A DNA stretch of 64,000 nt, from positions 25,098 through 89,097 of the forward strand of contig JAIQZR010000164.1 in assembly GCA_021777035.1 (NCBI GenBank), given 5' to 3'. Positions 37,004 through 44,986 of this stretch are shown in pieces. The position numbers and the translations under genes were made by a program. Position 1 is the first letter of the stretch; each line of letters begins with the position of its first letter. Source of the stretch: Candidatus Scalindua sp. (GTDB lineage Bacteria > Planctomycetota > Brocadiia > Brocadiales > Scalinduaceae). The notes below the pieces were generated by a model. The model made no database searches. It was not told the DNA's origin and saw only the letters and a program-made list of their open reading frames with translations.

Positions 37004-37028
37004 ACTTCGAACTCCAAACTCCGAACTA
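37004..37028 (-). repeat. Right inverted repeat around the four-helix-bundle gene
   Basis: CTTCGAACTCCAAACTCCG then AACTA, the inverted counterpart of 36595-36612 (AGTTCGGAGTT core), beginning 18 bp past the stop codon. Confidence 0.7.
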
Positions 37029-37117
37029 TACCGTTAATTTGTCAAGATTGATGATTTATTACAGAATCAATAGTTAATTTAAGATTAGGCATTAGCGAGA
37101 GAAATAAGGTATCAATC

Positions 37118-38218
37118 ATGGATGATTTTGAAGGTCTACTTCGTTTAAATATGATAAGCGGTATAGGTACGATAACCTATCGCCGTCTTATAGAGTATCT
37201 TGGTACGGTTAAGTCCATATTGGATTGTCCGAAAAGCAGGCTGGAAAAGATACCCGGTGTAGGGCCCAAAATAGCTGCAAGAATCGTAAATGGTTCAAAG
37301 GCGGCGGATGTTGATAAAGAGATTAGACTGGCAGAGTCGAATAACATAAAGATAATCCCTTTCACAAGTGATCAATTCCCACACAACCTCAAGCAAATAT
37401 ATGATCCACCACTACTGCTCTACATTAAAGGAGAGATTAAAAAGAGTGATACGCTTGCACTTGCTATAGTCGGAGCGCGCAAAAGCAGCTACTATGGCTT
37501 GACACAGGCGGAAAGATTTGGACGGCAGCTTGCACAAGTGGGGTTTTGTATTGTAAGTGGAATGGCAAGAGGTATCGATACTAATGCGCATACGGGGGCA
37601 ATCAAGGGAAAAGGCAGGACAATAGCCGTACTGGGCAGTGGCCTTGGCGTTATTTATCCCAGCGAGAACAAGGAGCTTTCTGAAAAAATTGCATCTAATG
37701 GGGCTGTAATATCTGAATTACCGATGAACACACCTCCTAATAATCGCAATTTTCCTCCTCGAAACAGGATAATCAGCGGGTTGTCACTTGGAGTACTGGT
37801 GGTGGAATCTACACTCAGGAGTGGTTCAGCTATTACGGCAAAATGGGCTCTTGAGCATGGCAAAGATGTATTCGCTATTCCAGGCAATATAGATAGTAAT
37901 TACAGCAGGGGTACCAATCAACTTATTAAAGACGGTGCAAAACTCGTTGAAGACATAAGTGACATTGTTGAAGAACTTGGCCCACTTGCAGAATCTATAC
38001 ACATAAACGACAATGAAAAAGTTGTGGACATTAGAAGTCTCACACTCAATTCGCAGGAGAACAAAATATTCTCACTACTTTCAAGTACCCCTGAGGCTAT
38101 AGATGACATTACCGACAAATCCGGCTTGCCGCCATCAAATGTAGCAAGCATTTTGATGATATTGGAAGTGAAAAGATTGGTAAAACAGCTTTCCGGAAAA
38201 AGGTTTGTAAAGGCATAG
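37118..38218 (+). CDS. dprA: DNA-processing protein DprA (Smf)
   Basis: Binds incoming single-stranded DNA and loads RecA during transformation; widely conserved in non-competent bacteria. The 366-residue protein has an N-terminal helix-hairpin-helix part (LEKIPGVGPKIAARIV). The Rossmann-like DprA core starts LALAIVGARKSSYYGL near residue 113, with IVSGMARGIDTNAHTGAIKGKGRTIAVLGSG in pieces, YPSENKEL, and PRNRIISGLSLGVLVVES. The C-terminal winged helix (ITDKSGLPPSNVASILMILE) completes it. Full length. ATG 37118 gives the usual N-terminus. Confidence 0.95.
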   Translation: MDDFEGLLRLNMISGIGTITYRRLIEYLGTVKSILDCPKSRLEKIPGVGPKIAARIVNGSKAADVDKEIRLAESNNIKIIPFTSDQFPHNLKQIYDPPLLLYIKGEIKKSDTLALAIVGARKSSYYGLTQAERFGRQLAQVGFCIVSGMARGIDTNAHTGAIKGKGRTIAVLGSGLGVIYPSENKELSEKIASNGAVISELPMNTPPNNRNFPPRNRIISGLSLGVLVVESTLRSGSAITAKWALEHGKDVFAIPGNIDSNYSRGTNQLIKDGAKLVEDISDIVEELGPLAESIHINDNEKVVDIRSLTLNSQENKIFSLLSSTPEAIDDITDKSGLPPSNVASILMILEVKRLVKQLSGKRFVKA

Positions 38219-38235
38219 TTCGGGGGAATGGAAGG

Positions 38236-38955
38236 TTATACACCTTTAGCAAGCCTCTCACCGAGGAACAATGGTAAATTGGCTTTATTAATTTTTGCCA
38301 CTGTTTTGTGATAGTCATATTCTAATCTGATGATCTCTACGTTCCACTTATCATTGTCAAATACTGCAAATGATAGCATCGGAGAACCGTCACGTGGTTG
38401 TCCTACACTTCCCACATTTACGATTGTTTTGTCATCTTTAGATAATATTGCCTTATTACTGTCCCTCTGTAATGCACGATAAGTATATATTCCCGGGATA
38501 TGCGAATGCCCGACAAAGCAGAGAGGTTGTTTCATCTCTATCAAGCTTAAATATGCATTATGAGCATTAGTGATATAACTCCATAGTTTCGGGCCGTTTG
38601 GTGATGCATGAACATATAAGACATTATCTTCTTCTATCTGAAGAGGTAACTCCTTGATTGTCTCTTTTATCTCTTCGTCCAGTATGCCCCTTGTCCATCT
38701 GATTGCATCACGTGCATACCTGTTTATTTGGTAATCATAATTTGTATCCAGAATAGAATCCTCGTGATTCCCAAGGCATATTTTATCAGTAAGTGACTCA
38801 ACTATTTTGAAACACTCTACAGGATTTGGGCCATAACCAACAGTGTCTCCAAGGCATATAACGCACTTTTCCCCCTCCAGCTTGTCAATATATTCCAATA
38901 CCTTGTTCAGCGCTTCCAGGTTTCCATGAATATCTGAAATTACGATTACTTTCAT
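38236..38955 (-). CDS. Calcineurin-like metallophosphoesterase
   Basis: A 239-residue single-domain phosphoesterase with the full metal-binding set: MKVIVISDIHGNLEAL (D-x-H), CLGDTVGYGPNPVEC (G-D-x-V-G-Y-G), KICLGNHEDS (GNHE), CFVGHSHIPGI (GHSH) and VNVGSVGQPRDGSP. The VGYGP and GSVGQPRDG wording places it with small cytoplasmic YfcE/MJ0912-like phosphodiesterases. Natural substrate unknown. It converges with dprA, 17 bp between stops. ATG 38955 starts at the first beta strand. Confidence 0.93.
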   Translation of the reverse strand: MKVIVISDIHGNLEALNKVLEYIDKLEGEKCVICLGDTVGYGPNPVECFKIVESLTDKICLGNHEDSILDTNYDYQINRYARDAIRWTRGILDEEIKETIKELPLQIEEDNVLYVHASPNGPKLWSYITNAHNAYLSLIEMKQPLCFVGHSHIPGIYTYRALQRDSNKAILSKDDKTIVNVGSVGQPRDGSPMLSFAVFDNDKWNVEIIRLEYDYHKTVAKINKANLPLFLGERLAKGV

Positions 38956-39365
38956 AATATAAAGCTCCAGGACATCAGATAAAGGTCATCAATAAGTAGA
39001 AGAATATTTATGCTTTTTTTAACTATCCCATTGCCATTCCGCTCCGTAAGGATTGTATTAATGTAAGAGATCCATCTAATTATCAAGGATTTGCAATGAG
39101 ATTACTACAAATAATAATTTAGGATTAGTTTCACATATTGTTGCATTATATTATAATAGAACTGTATACCTATAACGTCAGTAGCGTCCGGTTAGGTTTT
39201 TGCTAGTACAGTTTTTTATACCCAAACAGTCAGCAGAGACGCAGGGCGAGGTCATGCCAAAGGCAGATCTGTCCTCCATTTCTGGAGGATTCCAATACCG
39301 GAATCCTTGCGAAGTCAAGGTTTGTTATATACAGAATATTTTGTAGGTTACGAGTAAATAGATAA
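38956..39365. other. Gap holding a truncated MITE copy
   Basis: 410 bp between the phosphoesterase and the first glcD-like gene. It contains the truncated element at 39179-39252. No further repeats or genes were recognised. Confidence 0.5.
39179..39252 (+). mobile_element. MITE-like element, copy 3 (truncated)
   Basis: Begins CAGTAGCGTCCGGTTAGG and follows copies 1 and 4 through GTTTTTTATACCC and GCAGGGCGAG. It then departs from the family near 39252 without a right terminal repeat. Only the left half survives. Confidence 0.8.
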
Positions 39366-40766
39366 ATGGATCAAAAATGTATTAATAATATAATCCAGGC
39401 AAATGTCGTTGACGAATTGTGTGATGCCATTGGTTACGAAAATATTCTCGATAAGATTGAGGAGAGGGTATGTTATTCCTTTGGCGACAGAAAGGAAAAA
39501 TTTATACCTGAGTTGGTAATAACGCCTCATTCAACGGAGCAAGTTTCAAGTATCGTAATAATTGCAAATAAACATAATATTTCGATTTGTCAGAGAGGGG
39601 CTGGGGACGGTTTGTCTGGTGATGTGGTTTCTATAAATGGTGGTATAGTACTTGATTTGAAAAATATGAACAGGATCGTAGAGTTAAATGCAAAGGATCT
39701 TACTGTAACTGTAGAGCCAGGTATTGTTATAAAAGATTTGCAGGAGGAAGTTGCAAAGCTTCGTCTTTTTTATCCACCTGGGCAGGCAGGCACAGAGTTT
39801 TCGACTATTGGTGGAAATGTGGCAGAAAGTACGGGAGGGATGACCGGCATGAAATATGGGGTAACGAGGGACTATGTTCTCGCCCTGGAGATTGTTCTTC
39901 CTGATGGTTCTGTTATTAACACCGGTCGTAAAACGCTCAAGAGTGTTGCGGGATATGATCTAACCAGATTTTTTGTCGGGTCTGCAGGAACTCTGGGCGT
40001 GTTGACGAAAATTACATTGAAATTATTACCGATGCCAGAAAAGATAGCGACTGTTAAGTCGTTCTTTAAAGATATAGATAGTGCACTGAATGCTACAGAC
40101 TCGATCTTAATAAAGAGCCATCTGCATCCCCGTTCATTATTTTTTGCAGATAAAACGTGTATTGATGCTGTCAGAGACTCTGCAGAAGAGGAAATTCCTG
40201 AAGAGGTTGAGGTCCTGTTACTTATTGATGTAGATGGAAATGAGAAAAACGTTGCAAATGATATTTCTATGATAGATGCTCTATGTAGGGAAAACGGCGC
40301 TTTGAATATTTCTATTGCGAATAGTGATAAAGATAGGAACACACTATGGGACATCAGGAAATACCTGTCTCTGCTTCTCTTTAAAACCTCTGCTATGAAG
40401 TTTAGCAAAGATATTTGTGTTCCGAGGAGTAAGGTCAGGGTCGCTTTGAAAAAAATTAATGAACTCAGCAAGAGTTATTCATTGCAGGTTGCCGCATTCG
40501 GGAATATTGGTGAAGGCCACATTAACGTTAACGTAATCTGTAATAACGTGAAAGAGGTTGGTACATCTGTTAACAACCCGGTATCTCAATTATTGCAGGA
40601 AGTTGTCTCGATTCGCGAAACCATCACATCAGGGCAAGATGTGGGTGAAATGAAATCAGGATTTAAGGGATTAGCGCTTGCACCTCATGAGATTGAAATA
40701 ATGACAGGATTGAAAAAAATGTTCGATCCGAAAGGCATTATGAACCCGGGAAATATTTTTATCTAA
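39366..40766 (+). CDS. GlcD-like FAD oxidase paralogue with degenerate active-site motifs
   Basis: A 466-residue protein of the FAD-linked oxidase family (glycolate oxidase / D-lactate dehydrogenase). The FAD domain is seen: TPHSTEQVSSIVIIANKHNI, then GAGDGLSGDVVSINGGIVLD, GGNVAESTGGMTGMKYGVTRDYVLALE. Compared with the paralogue at 41081 key motifs are altered: GAGSGLTGG reads GAGDGLSGD, GHIGDGNIHVN reads GNIGEGHINVN, and GEHGIG reads GQDVGE. The metal- and substrate-binding histidines are therefore lost, yet the frame is intact and the C-terminal FDPKGIMNPGNIFI is conserved. Probably a non-catalytic or altered-substrate subunit, perhaps pairing with the second copy as GlcE does with GlcD. 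The partnership is inferred. Confidence 0.85.
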   Translation: MDQKCINNIIQANVVDELCDAIGYENILDKIEERVCYSFGDRKEKFIPELVITPHSTEQVSSIVIIANKHNISICQRGAGDGLSGDVVSINGGIVLDLKNMNRIVELNAKDLTVTVEPGIVIKDLQEEVAKLRLFYPPGQAGTEFSTIGGNVAESTGGMTGMKYGVTRDYVLALEIVLPDGSVINTGRKTLKSVAGYDLTRFFVGSAGTLGVLTKITLKLLPMPEKIATVKSFFKDIDSALNATDSILIKSHLHPRSLFFADKTCIDAVRDSAEEEIPEEVEVLLLIDVDGNEKNVANDISMIDALCRENGALNISIANSDKDRNTLWDIRKYLSLLLFKTSAMKFSKDICVPRSKVRVALKKINELSKSYSLQVAAFGNIGEGHINVNVICNNVKEVGTSVNNPVSQLLQEVVSIRETITSGQDVGEMKSGFKGLALAPHEIEIMTGLKKMFDPKGIMNPGNIFI

Positions 40767-40774
40767 AATGGAGT

Positions 40775-41039
40775 CCTCTCGAAAGAGAGGAAGATGTCCT
40801 TACTTTCGTAAGGAGTCCAGACGTGGAATCCTCACGAAAGTGAGGAAGTAAAAGATCCAAAACTAAACCACTCCGGACTGAAAGTTCAGAGGTTCAAAAG
40901 CACGGACTAAAAGTCCTATTGTTCAGGTAGAAAATCTACCGTATAACTAAAAACGGTATAGTTTTCGTATCCGTTTTTAAGTCAGCTTATTGTCAACAAA
41001 TTTTGAAAAAAACCGCTGAAAGCTTGCACTGAAAGTGCA
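40775..41039 (+). repeat. Array of GAAA-loop hairpins between the two glcD-like genes
   Basis: Eight hairpins in 265 bp: CCTCTC-GAAA-GAGAGG (40775-40790), TCCTTAC-TTTC-GTAAGGA (40797-40814, GAAA on the other strand), TCCTCAC-GAAA-GTGAGGA (40829-40846), GGACT-GAA-AGTTC (40875-40887), GGACT-AAA-AGTCC (40904-40916), GGTAGA-AAA-TCTACC (40926-40940), TACCGT...ACGGTA (40937-40958), TGCACT-GAA-AGTGCA (41025-41039). Stem sequences differ while pairing and an A-rich loop persist. Confidence 0.9.
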
Positions 41040-41080
41040 TAGTTTTAACTAGCGCGCTGATACAATAAAAAAGGTGAACT

Positions 41081-42472
41081 ATGAAACTTTTTAAAAAAAC
41101 TAAAAAAGAGACAAATAAACATCAGGATGCGCTTAATGAGCTTATGAAGGTTATGAGTAGGGAAAGGGTGCTGACTGCGGTTGAGGACAGGATATGCTAC
41201 TCTTATGATGGTACAAAGCAGAAGGCACTGCCAGATATCGTAGTACGGCCTGAGAACACAACTGACGTTTCTAATACTTTAAAGATTGCAAACAAGTATG
41301 AAGTCCCAATTTGTGCGAGAGGCGCTGGTTCCGGGCTTACAGGTGGAGCGGTGCCACTTATGGGCGGAATCGTTTTTGATTTAAAAAATATGAACAGGAT
41401 AATTGAAATCTGTCCTGATGATTTTGTTGCAACAGTTGAGCCGGGTGTAGTGACAAAACAGTTACAGGATGAAGTTGCGAAGTTTGATCTTTTCTATCCT
41501 CCTGATCCGTCAAGCGCAGCATTTTCAACTATTGGAGGTAATGTTGCAGAATGTGCAGGGGGGATTACCGGGTTAAAGTACGGAGTTACGCGCGATTATA
41601 TACTTGCTCTGGAGATAGTCCTTCCTGATGGATCTGTAATTAACACAGGGAGGAAGGCCGGTTATGACTTGACGCGGCTTTTTACAGGTTCAGAAGGGAC
41701 GTTGGGGATCTTTACTAAAATAACGGTAAAACTGATTCCAAAACCTGAGAAGATCCAGACATTGGCTGCCTATTTCAGTAATAAAGATGATGCCATTGAT
41801 GCGGCAGATTTGATTATAGATAATAATATTCTTCCACGTACACTGGAATTTCTGGATCAAATGACCATTAACGCAGTACGAGGTTATACCGGTGCAGATA
41901 TTGACGAAGAGGTAAAAGCGCTGTTGTTAGTTGATATTGATGGGACAGAAGAGAGTATCGGTCATGAAATGCCAATAATTGAGAATGCGTGTAGAGAAAG
42001 TAAGGCGTTCAGGACTAAAGTTGCAGATACAGCAAAGGAGAGAGATGCTATCTGGGCTTCCAGACGTTCTATTTCTCCCGCGTTGTACAATATTGCTCCT
42101 CACAAGATAAACGAAGATATCTGCGTGCCCAGAAGTAAGATAAAGGAAATATTACGGAGGGTGGATCAGATAAAAGAGGGCCAGCCAATTTATATCGCAA
42201 ATTTTGGACATATAGGCGATGGCAATATACACGTTAACATAATGTATAGCGACGATCCGGGCCAGGAGGCGTTGGCAGAGATTATTGTAAATAAAGTAAT
42301 GAAGGAAGTAGTAGCATTAGGAGGGTCTATCTCGGGTGAGCATGGTATTGGGAATAAGAAATCTCAGTTTATGGAATTAGAGGTTCCTCCACAAGAATAT
42401 GAGATTATGAAAAGATTTAAAAGCTATTTTGATCCTAAAGGGATTATGAATCCCGGTAAGATGTTTATTTAG
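41081..42472 (+). CDS. glcD: FAD-linked oxidase, GlcD-like (glycolate / D-lactate type)
   Basis: A 463-residue flavoprotein oxidising a 2-hydroxy acid, probably passing electrons to the Fe-S subunit encoded downstream. Canonical motifs: RGAGSGLTGGAVPLMGGIVFD, STIGGNVAECAGGITGLKYG, TGSEGTLGIFTKITVKL, the histidine motif GHIGDGNIHVNIM and SGEHGIGNKKSQFM near the end, closing FDPKGIMNPGKMFI. One oddity is a five-residue loss (GRKAGYDL against GRKTLKSVAGYDL in the paralogue) next to the FAD pyrophosphate site. AAGGTGA precedes ATG. A two-hairpin cassette lies between this gene and glcF-like at 42563. Substrate (glycolate, lactate or other) not decidable. Confidence 0.92.
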   Translation: MKLFKKTKKETNKHQDALNELMKVMSRERVLTAVEDRICYSYDGTKQKALPDIVVRPENTTDVSNTLKIANKYEVPICARGAGSGLTGGAVPLMGGIVFDLKNMNRIIEICPDDFVATVEPGVVTKQLQDEVAKFDLFYPPDPSSAAFSTIGGNVAECAGGITGLKYGVTRDYILALEIVLPDGSVINTGRKAGYDLTRLFTGSEGTLGIFTKITVKLIPKPEKIQTLAAYFSNKDDAIDAADLIIDNNILPRTLEFLDQMTINAVRGYTGADIDEEVKALLLVDIDGTEESIGHEMPIIENACRESKAFRTKVADTAKERDAIWASRRSISPALYNIAPHKINEDICVPRSKIKEILRRVDQIKEGQPIYIANFGHIGDGNIHVNIMYSDDPGQEALAEIIVNKVMKEVVALGGSISGEHGIGNKKSQFMELEVPPQEYEIMKRFKSYFDPKGIMNPGKMFI

Positions 42473-42479
42473 AAATGGA

Positions 42480-42521
42480 GTCCTCTCGAAAGAGAGGAAG
42501 ATATCCTTACTTTCGTAAGGA
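42480..42521 (+). repeat. Two-hairpin cassette after glcD
   Basis: CCTCTC-GAAA-GAGAGG (42482-42497) and TCCTTAC-TTTC-GTAAGGA (42504-42521), the same two hairpins in the same order and nearly the same spacing as after the first glcD paralogue (40775-40814), flanked by GGAGTCC words. Confidence 0.9.
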
Positions 42522-42562
42522 GTCCATAGTTGCAATTCAAACATAGTTGAACAACAACAACA

Positions 42563-43810
42563 ATGACTGATTGGAAAGAAGAAGTAAGTAAATGTTCGAA
42601 GTGCGGTAAATGTCAAACCGTCTGTCCGGTTTTTCTGGAAACCGGTGATGAGTCATCGGTTTCACGTGGAAAAATCAGCCTGGCTGAGGCATTGAGGGAC
42701 AAACAGATAGTGTACACTGATAAGTTGCGAGATCATGTCTATTCCTGCAAAAAGTGTATGAGGTGCAGGACTGTTTGTCCTTCGGATGTTGATTATGAGG
42801 TGATCATTTCTGCCTTGCTTCGTGGTGTGGCTGACGAGATGGGTATCCCCTTATTGCCGAAGATAATCTTTCGGTATGTATTACCCAGAAGGATACTCTT
42901 TGATCTTATGCTCAAAGTAGGCTCTAAAATCCAGAGGTTCATGCCTGGGAAGAGGAGGGGGCAGATGCGCCATCTTCCGCTTATGTTTATGGGCAAAAGA
43001 TGGATACCTACTTTGGCAAAAAAAACTGCATTAAAGAAACTTCGCACTACAAGGAAACTAAAAAATCCGAAAATGAGAGTAGGGTTATTCACAGGATGTT
43101 TGATTAATTACATCTATGTGGATATCGCGGAAGCCGTGGTAGATGTGCTTAACAGGATGAATATAGAGGTCGTTATACCACAAGGCCAATTGTGCTGTGG
43201 GACACCCTCATCCACAATGGGAGATCACAAATCGAGTAAGAAGCTTGCAGAGGTAAATAGAGACGTGTTCGAATCACACAATCTAGATGCAATTGTAAGC
43301 GCCTGTGCAACGTGTACCAAGAGTATTAAGCTGGATTACCTGCGCACACTGGGCCCGTCATGGCAACAGATGTCTGATAAAATCTATGATATATCAGAGT
43401 TTATTGAAAAGTATTGTGGTGATGATTACAAGACAAAGCCTGTTAATGAAAAAGTGACCTATCATGATCCATGTCACCTTATGTGGGTACGTGGTATCAC
43501 TGATGAACCAAGAAATATTTTGAAGAAATCTTCTAATTTCGTTGATATGGATATGGCAGGTTCATGCTGTGGCGGTGGTGGAATTTTTACCATAATCCAT
43601 TACGATCTCACCTTGAAGATGCTTGAGAGAAAAGTAAACTCGATTGAGAGGAGTGGGGCGGACACCGTAGCGACTAACTGCCCTGGCTGTATCATGCAGA
43701 TAGCCGATGGATTTGCTGGTAAAGATTCCAAGGTAAAGACTACCCACTCAATACAGGTACTTCAAAAGGCGATGGTAAGCGGCAATATTGATTACTGTGA
43801 TACCGCTTAG
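42563..43810 (+). CDS. glcF: Fe-S oxidoreductase subunit, GlcF-like
   Basis: A 415-residue iron-sulfur protein that accepts electrons from the GlcD-type flavoprotein. Two ferredoxin-type [4Fe-4S] motifs: CSKCGKCQTVCP near residue 11 and CKKCMRCRTVCP near 54. Two CCG domains follow: QLCCGTPSSTMGDH around 213, and MAGSCCGGGGIF plus CPGCIMQI in the C-terminal half, the cysteine-rich type found in GlcF and HdrB. Start ATG 42563, no clear ribosome site. It forms a unit with the two glcD-like genes. The stop overlaps the convergent GDSL esterase by four bases. Confidence 0.93.
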   Translation: MTDWKEEVSKCSKCGKCQTVCPVFLETGDESSVSRGKISLAEALRDKQIVYTDKLRDHVYSCKKCMRCRTVCPSDVDYEVIISALLRGVADEMGIPLLPKIIFRYVLPRRILFDLMLKVGSKIQRFMPGKRRGQMRHLPLMFMGKRWIPTLAKKTALKKLRTTRKLKNPKMRVGLFTGCLINYIYVDIAEAVVDVLNRMNIEVVIPQGQLCCGTPSSTMGDHKSSKKLAEVNRDVFESHNLDAIVSACATCTKSIKLDYLRTLGPSWQQMSDKIYDISEFIEKYCGDDYKTKPVNEKVTYHDPCHLMWVRGITDEPRNILKKSSNFVDMDMAGSCCGGGGIFTIIHYDLTLKMLERKVNSIERSGADTVATNCPGCIMQIADGFAGKDSKVKTTHSIQVLQKAMVSGNIDYCDTA

Positions 43811-44565
43811 TTTTTCTGATTAGTATGCTCAATTGTTGATCGTAGGGTATCGTATAGAATCACAGCCATAAGATCGTACCCCGCATTGTTTGGGTGGATA
43901 CCATCTGCGGAGAATTTCCAGCTTTTCTCAATATCTTCCGGCCATTGGGATGGAACATCAACATAAAGAAGATTGAATTCATGTGCCAATCCCTTAAGGA
44001 CATCATTGTAGTCATCAAAAGTGGCCTGTACAACCTCTTGCGTTGGAAGAAAATTTCCAAATCTCATATGGGCATATTTCCTCAGTGTTGTTGCCATGCC
44101 CACGACAAAGACTGGTGTGTTGGGAAGATCATTTTGCAGCTTACTGAATATCCTGGTCATGGCAGTTTGGTATAAGTCGAGAGTTGAGTTTGAGGGTGCG
44201 CCCAACTTGGCAAATATATCATTTGTACCGATTGCAATAATCACAACGTCAGGTTGTAGAAGTCCCACGTCCCTGTCCAATCTCCTTAACACTCCAAGGG
44301 CAGTATCACCGTTAATTCCTCTGTTTATAACTTCATATTCATCTGGGAAATTCTCCTCCAGAAGATTTTCGAGTCGTGTGACCCAACCGCCTTGTATGGT
44401 GTTCTTGTGTCCCTGCACAGTCCAGTGTGTGTCTGCCTGAGTAATGCTGTCACCAATAGCGACAATGACCTCCTTTGCAACAAGTGGTGAAGATGGCAGA
44501 AACGAGATACCGAGGCAAACTATAGAGATCCAAAGAAGAAATGGTAAACTAAATTTTTTTATCAT
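43807..44565 (-). CDS. Secreted GDSL/SGNH esterase
   Basis: From ATG 44565 (AAGGAAG upstream) a 252-residue protein with a signal peptide IKKFSLPFLLWISIVCLGI. SGNH blocks: IVAIGDSITQAD (Ser nucleophile), INRGINGDTALGVLRRL, IIAIGTNDIFAKLG (Asn) and FSADGIHPNNAGYDLMA (Asp-x-x-His). It hydrolyses esters of acylated sugars, lipids or glycan in the periplasm; the substrate is unknown. A longer frame from 44652 runs through the palindromic element upstream and is not credible. Its stop overlaps glcF-like by four bases in convergent orientation. Confidence 0.92.
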   Translation of the reverse strand: MIKKFSLPFLLWISIVCLGISFLPSSPLVAKEVIVAIGDSITQADTHWTVQGHKNTIQGGWVTRLENLLEENFPDEYEVINRGINGDTALGVLRRLDRDVGLLQPDVVIIAIGTNDIFAKLGAPSNSTLDLYQTAMTRIFSKLQNDLPNTPVFVVGMATTLRKYAHMRFGNFLPTQEVVQATFDDYNDVLKGLAHEFNLLYVDVPSQWPEDIEKSWKFSADGIHPNNAGYDLMAVILYDTLRSTIEHTNQKN

Positions 44566-44582
44566 ACAACTTCCTTTAAATA

Positions 44583-44697
44583 TGGAGTGCATCATTCCCG
44601 TCCGAACGGCCTGGCCGGGCGGGCGTGATGATGCGTAATAAAGCAGTGACACCCGCCCAACAGACTGGCGGACAGGCGGTCACTGCACGGCACTCCA
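44583..44697. repeat. Palindromic element predicted to fold as a three-way junction
   Basis: Outer stem TGGAGTGC (44583-44590) with GCACTCCA (44690-44697), both perfect. Arm one: ATCAT (44591-44595) with ATGAT (44628-44632), enclosing the GC-rich CCCGTCCG...CCGGGCGGG. Arm two: GCAGTGAC (44643-44650) with GTCACTGC (44679-44686), enclosing CCGCC/GGCGG. No protein coding. It lies just upstream of the GDSL gene. Confidence 0.75.
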
Positions 44698-44724
44698 AAC
44701 AATTACAAATTCCAAATACTGGAA

Positions 44725-44742
44725 TCCTCTCGAAAGAGAGGA
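44725..44742 (+). repeat. Single GAAA-loop hairpin
   Basis: TCCTCTC-GAAA-GAGAGGA, followed by GCATGTCCT, i.e. the left half of the cassette seen after both glcD genes. The TCCTTAC hairpin is absent. Confidence 0.85.
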
Positions 44743-44986
44743 GCATGTCCTGGTTACCATGTGCCTGAATTTCTTCTAAGGGTTTGAGAAAAAATAACTT
44801 CCTAATTTATCGTGCTCAGGTTTAGGTTAGATTTGGACAAGTAGATCCGTAACAATATAACCAAAAGCTGTATTCGGACTAAGGGCTTTAATCTACCTTA
44901 CGAGAATATGTTCAATGCCATCGTAGGTGTCAATTCAGACTCTCAACCATGTTGAAATGATCAAAGAGTATTTTGAAAATGTTCTC
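44743..44986. other. Gap with no recognised content
   Basis: About 240 bp without coding sequence or repeat. The short plus-strand frame starting near 44927 runs into the S24 repressor gene in antisense. Confidence 0.4.

Noticed and set aside
39872..40471. 199-codon minus-strand frame inside the first glcD-like gene
   Set aside because: Antisense of a conserved flavoprotein domain; no independent evidence.
40775..41039. CRISPR array
   Set aside because: Units differ in sequence, are self-complementary and irregularly spaced, with no constant direct repeat and no cas genes.
44444..44638. 64-codon plus-strand frame before 44640
   Set aside because: Antisense of the GDSL N-terminus running through the palindromic element.
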